Shown: positions 9,105-17,854 of the stretch, one piece after another
Layout: every line of letters starts with the position of its first letter
Position numbering within the stretch: the first letter of the stretch is position 1
Assembly (NCBI RefSeq): GCF_005049235.1
Contig: NZ_SUMD01000001.1
Span: 434,001 to 498,000, forward strand
DNA from: Rhodococcus oryzae
Lineage (GTDB): Bacteria; Actinomycetota; Actinomycetes; Mycobacteriales; Mycobacteriaceae
Direction of reading: 5' to 3'
DNA length: 64,000 bases
The notes under the pieces: generated by a model
Database searches by the model: none
The model's input: the letters and a program-made list of their open reading frames with translations, nothing else
What the model was told of the DNA's origin: nothing
Position numbers and translations under genes: made by a program

Positions 9105-9608
9105 TCACGTCGACGGTTGCACGAGCGGGGCGCCTGCGACGTACTCCATCGCGGCCACGAATTCCGGCTGCTGCGAGCGGATCTCGAGTTCTTCTGGCGT
9201 CAGATCCACCACGCGGGTCTGAATCCACCACAGGTTGCCAAGCGGATCCCGGACGCGACCGACACGGTCCCCGAAGAAGAGTTCGGTCACCTCCGTGACC
9301 GGTGCGGCCCCCGCCTCGAGTGCCTGCCGGAAGGTGGCATCGGCGTCCTCGACGTACAGCCTCAGGAAGCCGGGCGTGTCCGGCCAGTCCGGGCGACCGT
9401 CGAACATCATCACCACCGAGTCCCCGATCCGCACTTCGGCGTGGCCGATCGCGCCCCCGTACTCGACGCGGGCCAGTTCCTCGGCGTCGAAGGCGTCCCG
9501 CACGAAGTCGAGCAGCCGCGCGGTGTCCCGGGAGATGACCCAGGGCGTGACGGTGGCGTAGCCCTCGGGGACGGGCCGGGCGGGGCTGGACTTCGTCGTC
9601 TTTTCCAT
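9105..9608 (-). CDS. VOC family (glyoxalase/PhnB-like) protein
   Basis: A 167-residue vicinal-oxygen-chelate fold protein of the PhnB-like type. It has two beta-alpha-beta-beta-beta units: VTPWVISRDTARLLDFVRDAF then a paired unit LRLYVEDADATFRQALEAG. GHAEVRIGDSVVMMFD and the ending RVGRVRDPLGNLWWIQT are characteristic. No enzymatic role can be assigned. It converges with the YjdM-like gene (6-base gap) and is divergent from mobA-moeA. Confidence 0.85.
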   Translation of the reverse strand: MEKTTKSSPARPVPEGYATVTPWVISRDTARLLDFVRDAFDAEELARVEYGGAIGHAEVRIGDSVVMMFDGRPDWPDTPGFLRLYVEDADATFRQALEAGAAPVTEVTELFFGDRVGRVRDPLGNLWWIQTRVVDLTPEELEIRSQQPEFVAAMEYVAGAPLVQPST

Positions 9609-9687
9609 GCCGACGAGGCTAGGGAGTATCGAGGACAGCCGGCGTCCTCAATTCGATTCACCCGCAGATCAATGGGATCATCTACCG

Positions 9688-11457
9688 ATGATCACCGGCA
9701 CTCCCTCGGCATTCGACGCAGTGATTCTCGCCGGCGGATCCGCCTCCCGGATGGGTGGCGTCGACAAGCCCGCGATCGTCATCGCCGGTCGTTCCATGCT
9801 GCGCGCCGCGCTCGACGCCGTCGCCGTGGCGGAGCGGGTGGTCGTGGTCGGACCGCGCCGCGACGACCTCGCCGCCCCGATCGCTCAGACCCAGGAATCA
9901 CCCGCCGGCGGTGGCCCGGTCCTCGCGATGAACGCGGGCCTGCTCGAGTTGGGCGAAGGCACCGCCCCCGTGGTGGTGCTCGCCGCCGACCTGCCGTTCC
10001 TGTCCGCGGCCTCGATCGAGAGCCTGGTCGCGGCGCTCGACCGCGAACCCAGTGCACCCGCGGCCTTCGCGCTCGACGAATCCGGCCGGGTGCAGTTCCT
10101 CCTCGGCGTGTGGCGCAGGGATGCGCTGTCCGCAGGGCTCGACGAACTCGGGCGCACCGACCTGGCCAACAGGCCGATGAAGACACTGATCCCGGCCGGA
10201 TACGTCACCGTTCCCATGACCGGGATCTCCGACTGCGACACCGAGGCCGACGTCGCCGCCGCCCGAGCGCGCGGCGCCTCCCCCGCCGTCGACCTCGATG
10301 AGGCCAGGCGTGCCGTCCGCGATGCCGTCGCCATGCTGCCCTCTCGCTCGGCCGCCCCGCTCGCCGCCATCGGAGGGGTGCTGGCGCGACCGATGCTCGC
10401 CGCCGACGCGCTGCCCCGGATCGACATCTCTGCGATGGACGGCTACGCCGTATCCGGCAACGGACCCTGGCAACTCGACACTGCCATCCGCTTCGCAGGC
10501 TCCGAGGACGAGGTCGAACTCGAACCCGGGCGCGCGGTGCGCATCGCCACGGGTGCCCATGTGCCCTCCGGGGCCACCTCCGTGGTGCGCGACGAGCACG
10601 TCGAACTCGCGGACACCACGCTGAGCAGGCGCCCGGACGCGCCGGTCCGCGACGACACCCGCAGGCGCGGTGAGAACTGGCAGCCGGGCGCACCGCTCGC
10701 GGAGGCGGGCGAACCGGTCACCCCCGCGGTCGTCTCGGTGGCGCTCAGCGGCGAGGTCCCCGAACTGCTGGTCCGCGGGCCCGTCACGGCCCACATCGTG
10801 GTGACCGGGGACGAGATCCGCCGGGACGGCCCGTTGCGCACCGGCCAGACCCGCGACAGCCTCGGGCCCGTTATGCCGCACTTCCTGTCCTGGTGCGGGA
10901 TCCGCACGGCCGCCGAATCGCATCTGCGCGATACCATCGGGGGCTTCGATGAGCTGCTGTCGCAGCCGGTTTCCGACACGGAGGCGCGACCCGACCTGAT
11001 CGTGATCGTCGGCGCGACCGGGGGCGGGGCCGCCGATCACCTGCGGATGGCGCTCACCCGCTGCGGCGCCCGCCTGGTGGTCGGGCGGGTGCGGTGCCGG
11101 CCGGGCGGTTCACAGGTGGTCGCGGTGCTGCCGGACGGCCGCATCGTGCTGGGGTTGCCCGGCAACCCCTTTGCGGCGGTCGCCACGCTTCTCATGACAG
11201 CGCCTGCCGTGGTCGCCGCGCTCACCGGCTCCCCGGCCCCGACCCCACGTCGCGCGCCGATCGAGAACGCCGCGGAACTCGCCTCCGATGCCCCTCGGGT
11301 CGTCACGGCCACCCGCCGGTCAGACGGTCGCTGGTACGCGACAGCGCCGGTGGGGACGGCTCACCTCGCCGCGCTGATCGGGGCCGATGCCCTCGCGATC
11401 ATCGAACCGGCAACACCTGACGGCGGCTCCGCGGAACTGCTGCCGTTGCCTCGCTGA
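9688..11457 (+). CDS. MobA-MoeA fusion for molybdenum cofactor biosynthesis
   Basis: A 589-residue two-domain protein. Residues 1 to about 195 are a MobA-like nucleotidyltransferase (ILAGGSASRMGGVDKP at the N-terminus, LAADLPFL, a segment ending NRPMKTLIPAG) that would attach a nucleotide to molybdopterin. From about residue 215 to the end it is a MoeA-like molybdotransferase: the ISAMDGYAV signature, IATGAHVPSGATSVV, VVTGDEI, the MPT-binding segment GATGGGAADH and LGLPGNPFAAV. Both activities mature the Moco that the neighbouring nitrate reductase needs. The ATG at 9688 starts just before the MobA fold. Its 3' end overlaps the convergent chelatase gene by 59 bases. Confidence 0.9.
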   Translation: MITGTPSAFDAVILAGGSASRMGGVDKPAIVIAGRSMLRAALDAVAVAERVVVVGPRRDDLAAPIAQTQESPAGGGPVLAMNAGLLELGEGTAPVVVLAADLPFLSAASIESLVAALDREPSAPAAFALDESGRVQFLLGVWRRDALSAGLDELGRTDLANRPMKTLIPAGYVTVPMTGISDCDTEADVAAARARGASPAVDLDEARRAVRDAVAMLPSRSAAPLAAIGGVLARPMLAADALPRIDISAMDGYAVSGNGPWQLDTAIRFAGSEDEVELEPGRAVRIATGAHVPSGATSVVRDEHVELADTTLSRRPDAPVRDDTRRRGENWQPGAPLAEAGEPVTPAVVSVALSGEVPELLVRGPVTAHIVVTGDEIRRDGPLRTGQTRDSLGPVMPHFLSWCGIRTAAESHLRDTIGGFDELLSQPVSDTEARPDLIVIVGATGGGAADHLRMALTRCGARLVVGRVRCRPGGSQVVAVLPDGRIVLGLPGNPFAAVATLLMTAPAVVAALTGSPAPTPRRAPIENAAELASDAPRVVTATRRSDGRWYATAPVGTAHLAALIGADALAIIEPATPDGGSAELLPLPR

Positions 11458-12142
11458 CGGACGCGATGTCCGCGCAGCCGGCTCGATAGCGGTCGGCCAG
11501 CAGCCGAACCAGAGCCGGGTGCACGCCGAGCGGCTCGGCCACCCCGTCCGATCCGGCATCGACCAGCCTCCGGTGGAACAGGCCGTGCGCCAACAGATAC
11601 GAGGCGATGAACACCCGGCGGTGACCCGCCGACCGCAGCCCCTCGACCACCTCGGGCACCCGCGGCTCCGCAGTCGCGACGTAGCCGATGTAAACCGTGC
11701 TCCGAACCAGTTCCGCGAGCATCATGGAAGCGCGCCGCACGTCGGCCAGCGCGCGCGGATCCGAGGAACCGGCCGCCGCGAGCACCACCGCGTCGCCCGG
11801 CCGCCAGCCCGCCTCGCGCAGGCGCTCGAACAGCACCGTGGCCAACACCGGGTCCGGCCCGAGTGCCCTGGTCACGGTCACATCGGGGTGCCCGGAATCG
11901 GCGACCTCGCGCGGGACGTCGGTGTGCACGTGATACCCCGAAGCGAGAAAGGCGGGCACCACGACGGCGGGTCCGCCGAGATCGCGGAGCACCTCCGAGG
12001 GCGACGGACCGAGGACGTCCACGAAGGCGACGCGGGTGGTGCCCACCTCGTCCGCCACCGCATCGGCGAGCGCGGCGACCATGTCGACGCCGCGCGGGCT
12101 CCTGGTGCCGTGCGCGACGAGCACCAGCGCAGGCCCGCCCAC
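11399..12142 (-). CDS. Sirohydrochlorin chelatase, CbiX/SirB-type
   Basis: A 247-residue two-repeat chelatase that would insert iron into sirohydrochlorin to make siroheme, the prosthetic group of NirB. The first repeat carries the catalytic VAHGTRSP and VVPAFLASGYHVHTDVP; the second repeat has VLAAAGSSDPRA and FIASYLLAHGLFHRRL. The GTG start at 12142 shares one base with the upstream TAG stop. It is the last gene of the nitrate operon and corresponds in type to Rv0259c. Cobalt insertion for cobalamin is possible in this family, but the context argues for siroheme. Confidence 0.88.
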   Translation of the reverse strand: MGGPALVLVAHGTRSPRGVDMVAALADAVADEVGTTRVAFVDVLGPSPSEVLRDLGGPAVVVPAFLASGYHVHTDVPREVADSGHPDVTVTRALGPDPVLATVLFERLREAGWRPGDAVVLAAAGSSDPRALADVRRASMMLAELVRSTVYIGYVATAEPRVPEVVEGLRSAGHRRVFIASYLLAHGLFHRRLVDAGSDGVAEPLGVHPALVRLLADRYRAGCADIASVSEATAAVPRSRRQVLPVR

Positions 12143-13302
12143 TAGTCGTCCCCGCAATCGACCGGGTCGAGCGCGAGGCGGTAGCCACGCTTGACCACCG
12201 TCTGCACGATCTTCGGTGCGCCGAGACAGGTCCGCAGCCGGGCGATGGCGGTCTCCACCGCGTGGGTGTCCTCGCCGCCGCCGGGGAGCACGGACAGCAA
12301 CTCTTCCCGCGACACGACGCGTCCGGGCCGGTGCGCCAGTGTTCGCATCAAAGCCATTGCGGCAGGAGCGAGTTGACGAACCTCGCCGTCCACGACGACA
12401 CATCCGCCGCGCACGCTCACGTCGTGACCCGCCGCACGCAGGCGCATCGAGCGCCGCGGCAACTCCTCGGCGATGTGCCGGGCCAGCGACCCGAGCCGCG
12501 CCCGCCCCGGCATGGTGCTCGGGACACCGAGCGCCTCGAGCGGCGCCGCGGTCACCGGGCCGACGCACACCGCGAGCACGCGGGTGCGCAACGAGTTCAG
12601 CAACGGATCGATGAGGCCGATCTCCTTGGCGCGGATCAGCATCGACGCCACCGCGGGCGCGCTGGTGAAGCTCAGCGCGTCCAGTCCCCCTCCGACGGTC
12701 AGCTCGATGAGACGATCCATCGCGGTCGGATCGTCGGGCTGGGTCCATCGGTAGACCGGCACCGGGACGACCTCGGCCCCGGCCACCCGGAGCACCTCGC
12801 AGAAGTCGGGCAGCGGCTCCCACTCGGTGGTGGCGCCGTGCAACTGCACGGCGATTCGCTTGCCCTCGACACCTTCGGCCAGCAGGTGATCGATCACCTC
12901 GGCCGATGACTCGGAGACGGGCGACCACTCCTCGCGGAGGTCGGCCGCGCGGATCGCCCCCTTGGCCTTCGGACCGCGGGCCAGCAGCCGGGCGGTCGAC
13001 AGCGCGGCGCCCAACTGCTCGGCGAGGCCCCACCCGTCGGCGGCCTCCATCCAGCCGCGGAACCCGATTCCGGTGGTCGCGACCGCGATCTCGGGCGGGT
13101 TGTCGATCAGTTCCCTGGTCACCCGTTCCAGCTCGGCATCGTCGACGAGCGGGATGATCCGGATCGCCGCCGCGTGCACGACGGTGGCACCGCGACGGGT
13201 CAGCAGGGTGGTGAACTCCTCCGACCGCCTTGCGGCGGTCACCCCCACGGTGAAACCGGACAGCGGCTCACCGACCTGCGGCACCGCCCTGCCCTCGCTC
13301 AT
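12142..13302 (-). CDS. Uroporphyrinogen-III synthase fused to OmpR-type DNA-binding domain
   Basis: A 386-residue fusion. Residues 1 to about 270 form a HemD-like two-lobe domain (FTVGVTAARRSEEFTTLL, VATTGIGFRGW, ALSFTSAPAVASML, CVGPVTAAPLEALG). The rest is a winged-helix domain of the OmpR/PhoB type (VRQLAPAAMALMRTLAHRPGRVVSREEL, cited in part, then the recognition helix EDTHAVETAIARLRTCLG and wing KRGYRLAL). This is the Rv0260c architecture, found next to nitrate assimilation genes. Either it makes uroporphyrinogen III for siroheme, or the enzyme-like part senses a tetrapyrrole or nitrogen signal for the DNA-binding part. It is coupled to nirD by an ATGA overlap. Confidence 0.9.
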   Translation of the reverse strand: MSEGRAVPQVGEPLSGFTVGVTAARRSEEFTTLLTRRGATVVHAAAIRIIPLVDDAELERVTRELIDNPPEIAVATTGIGFRGWMEAADGWGLAEQLGAALSTARLLARGPKAKGAIRAADLREEWSPVSESSAEVIDHLLAEGVEGKRIAVQLHGATTEWEPLPDFCEVLRVAGAEVVPVPVYRWTQPDDPTAMDRLIELTVGGGLDALSFTSAPAVASMLIRAKEIGLIDPLLNSLRTRVLAVCVGPVTAAPLEALGVPSTMPGRARLGSLARHIAEELPRRSMRLRAAGHDVSVRGGCVVVDGEVRQLAPAAMALMRTLAHRPGRVVSREELLSVLPGGGEDTHAVETAIARLRTCLGAPKIVQTVVKRGYRLALDPVDCGDD

Positions 13303-13721
13303 GCGCTGTCCGCCACGGCAGACGAGGTGCTGTGGACCTGGACCATGCCCGCCCAGACCCGCACGTCGTACACCGGCAGCCGAACGGACTCGTCGTCGAG
13401 GCAGCGCCCGTCGACGAGCGAGAACACCTGCTTGAGCAGGGGCGAGACCACGATGGGCTCCCCGGCCCTGTCCCCGACCAGGCCGCGTGACATCACCGCC
13501 GCGCGCCCGAAGGGGTCGATGTTCCCCACTGCGTAGAGCGAGCCGTCCTCCATGAGGAACAGGGCTGCCTGCTCGCCCCCCCGAATCAACACCGCGACAC
13601 CGAGCCCCGGGATGAGGTGGCTGAGCGGGCAGGCCGAGGTCCATTCGAGTCGTCCGTCGTTGACGCTCTCGCGTCCGGGTCCGGTCACGTTGTGCGCCTT
13701 CATCTCGATAACGGTCATCAT
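13299..13721 (-). CDS. nirD: Nitrite reductase small subunit
   Basis: A 140-residue Rieske-like small subunit of NADH-dependent assimilatory nitrite reductase. The fold pattern is clear (ACPLSHLIPGLGVAVLI, ALFLMEDGSLYAVGNIDPF, PLLKQVFSLVDGRCLDD). The two-Cys two-His ligands of true Rieske proteins are absent: the expected CxH position reads VGNIDPF and the second pair MSRG. This is normal for NirD, which carries no Fe-S cluster. A strong AGGAGG ribosome binding site lies 6-8 bases before tandem ATGs at 13721 and 13718. A 105-base gap separates it from nirB, the only real gap in the operon. Confidence 0.92.
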   Translation of the reverse strand: MMTVIEMKAHNVTGPGRESVNDGRLEWTSACPLSHLIPGLGVAVLIRGGEQAALFLMEDGSLYAVGNIDPFGRAAVMSRGLVGDRAGEPIVVSPLLKQVFSLVDGRCLDDESVRLPVYDVRVWAGMVQVHSTSSAVADSA

Positions 13722-13826
13722 CGTGGTCCTCCTGTAATGCAGGCTTACTTTCTACTTTTCCGGTGTTACCTGGGCGTTAAGCCACGATTCCCTCGGGGTA
13801 AGCAGATTCTGAGCGGTCCTCACCCG
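13722..13826 (-). promoter_or_regulatory. nirB-nirD intergenic region with GlnR-like AC-N9-AC motif
   Basis: This is the only sizeable gap inside an otherwise overlapping operon. On the minus strand, 13780-13765 reads TTAAC-N6-GTAAC, that is AC-N9-AC, the core spacing of actinobacterial GlnR sites. It may allow a second, nirD-proximal promoter. It is a single degenerate match with no independent support. Confidence 0.3.
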
Positions 13827-16337
13827 CTACTGGGAGATCGTGGCGGGCATCGGCGGAATCCCCATCAGGACCGGGATCTTGCGATCGCCGGACTCGTCGA
13901 ACACCACGGTCGGGTCGGCCTCCTCCGGTGCGTTGACGAAGGACACGAAGCGCGAGAGCTTCTCCGGATCGTCGAGCACGCCTGCCCACTCGTCCTGGTA
14001 GCCCTCGACGTGCTTGGCCATGGCCGCCTCGAGCTCCTCGGCGATACCCAGGCTGTCCTCGCAGACCACGGCCTTGAGGTGATCGAGGCCGCCCTCCATC
14101 GCCTCCACCCACGGCGCGGTGCGCTGCAACCGGTCGGCGGTGCGGACGTAGAACATCAGGTACCGGTCGATGTAGCGGATCAGCGTCTCGTCGTCGAGAC
14201 CACCGGCCAGCAGCTGCGCATGCTTGGGCGACTGACCGCCGTTGCCGCCGACGTAGAGGTTCCAGCCGTTCTCGGTGGCGATGACGCCGACGTCCTTGCC
14301 GCGGGCCTCCGCGCACTCACGCGCGCACCCGGAGACACCGAACTTGATCTTGTGAGGGGAACGCAAACCGCGGTAACGGTTCTCGAGTCCGACTGCCATG
14401 CCCACGGAGTCCTGGACGCCGTACCGGCACCAGGTGGATCCGACACAGCTCTTCACCGTGCGCAGCGACTTGCCGTAGGCCTGACCGGACTCCATGCCGG
14501 CGTCGACCAGTCGCTTCCAGATCGCGGGCAGCTGCTCGACGCGGGCACCGAACAGGTCGATGCGCTGGCCACCGGTGACCTTGGTGTACAGACCGAAATC
14601 CCGTGCCACCTCACCGATCACGATCAGCTGCTCGGGCGTGCACTCGCCACCGGGCATCCGCGGCACCACCGAGTAGGTGCCGTTCTTCTGGATGTTGGCC
14701 AGGAAGTGGTCGTTGGTGTCCTGCAGCGAGGCCTGGTTCCGGTGCAGGATGTGATCCGAATCGGTCGAGGCCAGGATCGAGGCCACCACCGGCTTGCAGA
14801 TGTCGCATCCGCTTCCGGTGCCGAACTTGGTGATCAACGCGGAGAAGGTGCGGGTGCCCGTCGCCATCACGATCTCGAACAGCTCCGCGCGCGACTGCTC
14901 GAAGTGCTCGCAGAGCGCCTTCGACATCACCACGCCGGACGAGGCCAGCAGCTGCTTGATCGTGGGCAGGCATCCGCCGCAGGTGGTTCCCGCGTTGGTG
15001 CAGCTCTTCACGGACGCGATGTCGCAGGCACCCTCGGCGATCGCACCGCAGATGGCGCCCTTCGTGACGCCGTTGCAGGAGCACACCTCGGCATCGTCGG
15101 GCAGCGATCCGGCGCCGGGCTTCTCACCCGCGGGCGAGATCAGCGACGCCGGGTCGCCGGGGAGCTCGCGTCCCACCAGGGGCCGCAGCGACGCGTACGC
15201 GGACGCGTCGCCGACCAGGATGCCGCCGAGCAGGATCTTGGCGTCGTCGGACACCACGAGCTTGGCGTAGGTGCCCTTGGCCGCGTCGCTGAGGACCACC
15301 TCGAGGGCACCGGGCGTCTGCGCGTGCGCGTCCCCGAAACTGGCGACGTCCACCCCCATCAGCTTGAGCTTGGTGGACAGGTCCGCGCCAGGGAACTCGG
15401 CCGCGCCGCCGAGCAGCCGATCGGCCACGATCTCGGCGGTGGTGTAGCCGGGCGCCACCAGGCCGTACGCGACGCCCTCGACGGCCGCGCACTCGCCGAC
15501 GGCGTAGACGGCCTCGTCGGAGGTCCGGCAGCCGAGGTCGGTGAGAATGCCGCCGCGTTCGCCGACCTCGAGTCCGGCCGCACGGGCCAGCTGATCCTGC
15601 GGCCGGATGCCCGCGGAGAACACCAGCAGCGCCGCCTCGATCACCGATCCGTCCGAGAGCTCGACGCTCACGCCGTCGGGGCCCTCGGTGATGGCGGCGG
15701 TGCCGACGCCCGCGTGCACGGTCACGCCGAGGTCGGTGACCAGCCGCGCCAGCAGCGCCCCGCCGCCCTCGTCGACCTGCAGCGGCATCAGCCGCGGGGC
15801 GAACTCGACCACGTGCGGGGTCATTCCCATCAGTCGGAGCGCGTTGGCGGCCTCCAGGCCGAGCAGGCCGCCACCGACGACGACGCCGACCGCCCCCGGG
15901 CCCGCCTTATCCGCGGTGGCGCGGATTCCGTCGAGGTCGTCGAGGGTGCGGTACACGAAGCACTCGGGTCGGTCGTGGCCGGGAATCGGCGGCACGAACG
16001 GGTACGAGCCGGTGGCCATGACGAGGGCGTCGTAGCCGAGGGTGTCGCCGGCGCTGGTGGTGACGGTGCGCGCGGTGCGGTCGATCACGTCCGCCCGCTC
16101 CCCGGTCCGCAGCTCGACCAGCGGGTCGCCGGCGTAGTCGTTGCCTGCGAGCGCCAGTTCCTTTGCGTCCCAGGACCCGACGTAAGAGGACAGGCCGACC
16201 CGGTCGTAGGCGGGCAGCGTCTCCTCACACAGGACGGTCACTCGCCACTGGGCGTCCTCGTCCCGCGTGCGCAGCGCCTCGACGAATCGATGGCCGACCA
16301 TTCCGTGCCCGATCACCACTACCGACTTGTTGTTCAT
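13827..16337 (-). CDS. nirB: Nitrite reductase large subunit
   Basis: An 836-residue assimilatory nitrite reductase that uses NAD(P)H to reduce nitrite to ammonium. Order of domains: N-terminal FAD domain (VVVIGHGMVGHRF), NAD domain (VGVVVGGGLLGLEAA), a BFD-like [2Fe-2S] domain near residues 415-455 (CSCNGVTKGAICG and CTNAGTTCGGC), then the ferredoxin-like repeats and the siroheme/[4Fe-4S] ligands in KSCVGSTWCRYG (about 627) and GVSGCARECAEA (about 669). Start ATG at 16337 overlaps the nasB stop (ATGA). All cofactor ligands look intact. Confidence 0.97.
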   Translation of the reverse strand: MNNKSVVVIGHGMVGHRFVEALRTRDEDAQWRVTVLCEETLPAYDRVGLSSYVGSWDAKELALAGNDYAGDPLVELRTGERADVIDRTARTVTTSAGDTLGYDALVMATGSYPFVPPIPGHDRPECFVYRTLDDLDGIRATADKAGPGAVGVVVGGGLLGLEAANALRLMGMTPHVVEFAPRLMPLQVDEGGGALLARLVTDLGVTVHAGVGTAAITEGPDGVSVELSDGSVIEAALLVFSAGIRPQDQLARAAGLEVGERGGILTDLGCRTSDEAVYAVGECAAVEGVAYGLVAPGYTTAEIVADRLLGGAAEFPGADLSTKLKLMGVDVASFGDAHAQTPGALEVVLSDAAKGTYAKLVVSDDAKILLGGILVGDASAYASLRPLVGRELPGDPASLISPAGEKPGAGSLPDDAEVCSCNGVTKGAICGAIAEGACDIASVKSCTNAGTTCGGCLPTIKQLLASSGVVMSKALCEHFEQSRAELFEIVMATGTRTFSALITKFGTGSGCDICKPVVASILASTDSDHILHRNQASLQDTNDHFLANIQKNGTYSVVPRMPGGECTPEQLIVIGEVARDFGLYTKVTGGQRIDLFGARVEQLPAIWKRLVDAGMESGQAYGKSLRTVKSCVGSTWCRYGVQDSVGMAVGLENRYRGLRSPHKIKFGVSGCARECAEARGKDVGVIATENGWNLYVGGNGGQSPKHAQLLAGGLDDETLIRYIDRYLMFYVRTADRLQRTAPWVEAMEGGLDHLKAVVCEDSLGIAEELEAAMAKHVEGYQDEWAGVLDDPEKLSRFVSFVNAPEEADPTVVFDESGDRKIPVLMGIPPMPATISQ

Positions 16338-17854
16338 GCTGCGCCCTCTTCTTCGATCGATGGTGTTTCGTGTGCTGGTTGGTCACTTGGTTCCGGATCC
16401 GAGTTGCGTAGCCATTCGCAGATGCCCTGTACGACGGAGCTGCACCCGCCGCAGCCGGTGGTCGCCCTGGTCTCGGTGGCCATGGCCGCCACGCTGCGCG
16501 AGCCCGCCTTCCACGCCGTGGTCAGCTGCGACTTGGTCACCGAGTTACACCGGCAGACCACCGCAGACCCCGGCATGGTGGCCGGGCTCGCCACCTCGAC
16601 GCCCGCGCCCGATCCGCGGCCGATGAGCAGCGACATCCGATCCACCGGGACCGGCAGCTGCGCGTCGAAGAGCTGGGTCAGGGTGCCGACCACGTCGGGG
16701 TTTCCCAGCAGCACCGCTCCGACCACCCGGTCCTCGCGCACCACGACCTTGGCGTAGCGCCCCCTGGTCGGGTCGGCGAGGGTCAGCACCTCGCTGTGGC
16801 TGCAGTGCATCTCGGCGCTGATGTCGCCCATCGAGGCGAGGTCGATGTCGTGGGCCTTGAGCCGCGTCACGTTCGCGGTCCCGTGGTAGGTGGCGAATCG
16901 GTTCTCGCCCGCGAGCCGCTCGGCGACCACCGCGGCCTGCTCCCAACCCGGCTGCACCAGTCCGTAGACCTCGCCGCGGTGCTGCGCGCACTCCCCGATG
17001 GCAGAGACGCGCGGGGCGCTCGTCCGCAGCAGGTCGTCGACCACGATGGCCTGATCGATCGCGATGCCCGCGGATTCGGCCAACGACACCTCCGGCCGGA
17101 TACCCGCGGACAGCACCAGCAGATCGGCCGGCAACTCGGTCCCGTCGTCGAGCACCACGGTCCGGTTCTCGGCGTCGCGGGCGACCGCCCTGCGACCGAG
17201 CACCATCCGCATGCCGAGTTCGGTGAGCACCCGGGTCAGCACCGCGCCGCCCGCGGGATCGAGCTGGCGCTCCATCGGAAAGTCCTTGGGGTGCACCACC
17301 GTGACGTCCATGCCGCGCATCAGCAGTCCGCGGGCCGCCTCCAGTCCGAGCAGGCCGCCGCCCAGCACGACGGCACTGGAACCGCCCGTGGCCGCGGCGA
17401 TGATCTGGTCGCAGTCGCCGATCGTGCGGAACGCGGCGACGCCGTCGACCAGCGTGCCCGACTCGTCCACCGCGCCCGCGATCGGCGGGATGAACGATCG
17501 GCTACCGGTCGCCAGCACCAGCTCGTCGTAGCCGATCTCGTCGTGACCGGCCCCGGTGCCGTCGTCGCAGCGCACGGTCCGTGCGGCCGTGTCGATGCCG
17601 GTCACCCGGACACCGGACCGGACGTCGATGCCCTGACGCTCCCACCAGCCGTCCGGCTTGAGCCGGGTGTCGCGGCCGGTGATGCTGCCCGCCAACACGT
17701 TCGAGAGCAGGATGCGGTTGTACGCGGGATGCGCCTCGGCGCCGATCACCACGATGTCGAGGCGCGCTCCGTCCGGGTCGCGTCGCCGCAATTCCTCCGC
17801 CAGTCGCGAGCCGGCCATGCCGTTGCCCACCACCACGATTCGGGTCCTGTTCAT
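16334..17854 (-). CDS. nasB: Nitrate reductase electron-transfer subunit (FAD/NAD plus [2Fe-2S])
   Basis: A 506-residue flavoprotein that resembles the first half of NirB: FAD motif VVVGNGMAGSRLAEEL, NAD motif VVLGGGLLGLEAARGL, and a C-terminal BFD-like [2Fe-2S] domain (VVCRCNSVTKSQL and TGCGGCSSVV). It lacks the siroheme part. In B. subtilis-type assimilatory nitrate reductases the NasB subunit passes electrons from NADH to the catalytic subunit NasC; the 4-base overlap with the catalytic gene supports that role. The ATG at 17854 was preferred over an upstream one at 17908 because it overlaps the nasC stop and starts directly before the FAD fold. Confidence 0.87.
   Translation of the reverse strand: MNRTRIVVVGNGMAGSRLAEELRRRDPDGARLDIVVIGAEAHPAYNRILLSNVLAGSITGRDTRLKPDGWWERQGIDVRSGVRVTGIDTAARTVRCDDGTGAGHDEIGYDELVLATGSRSFIPPIAGAVDESGTLVDGVAAFRTIGDCDQIIAAATGGSSAVVLGGGLLGLEAARGLLMRGMDVTVVHPKDFPMERQLDPAGGAVLTRVLTELGMRMVLGRRAVARDAENRTVVLDDGTELPADLLVLSAGIRPEVSLAESAGIAIDQAIVVDDLLRTSAPRVSAIGECAQHRGEVYGLVQPGWEQAAVVAERLAGENRFATYHGTANVTRLKAHDIDLASMGDISAEMHCSHSEVLTLADPTRGRYAKVVVREDRVVGAVLLGNPDVVGTLTQLFDAQLPVPVDRMSLLIGRGSGAGVEVASPATMPGSAVVCRCNSVTKSQLTTAWKAGSRSVAAMATETRATTGCGGCSSVVQGICEWLRNSDPEPSDQPAHETPSIEEEGAA

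Noticed and set aside
9609-9687. Possible Moco riboswitch before the MobA-MoeA gene
   Set aside because: Only 79 bases between divergent starts, with no conserved Moco-motif helices that I can see.
13299-13721. NirD considered as damaged because Rieske ligands are missing
   Set aside because: Loss of the Cys/His ligands is normal in NirD; the rest of the fold is intact and the gene is in its operon.
13617-16757. A 1046-codon open frame on the plus strand
   Set aside because: It lies antisense to nirD, nirB and nasB, whose motifs are complete. High GC keeps the antisense frame open; its protein is His/Asp/Gly/Arg-rich without any domain.
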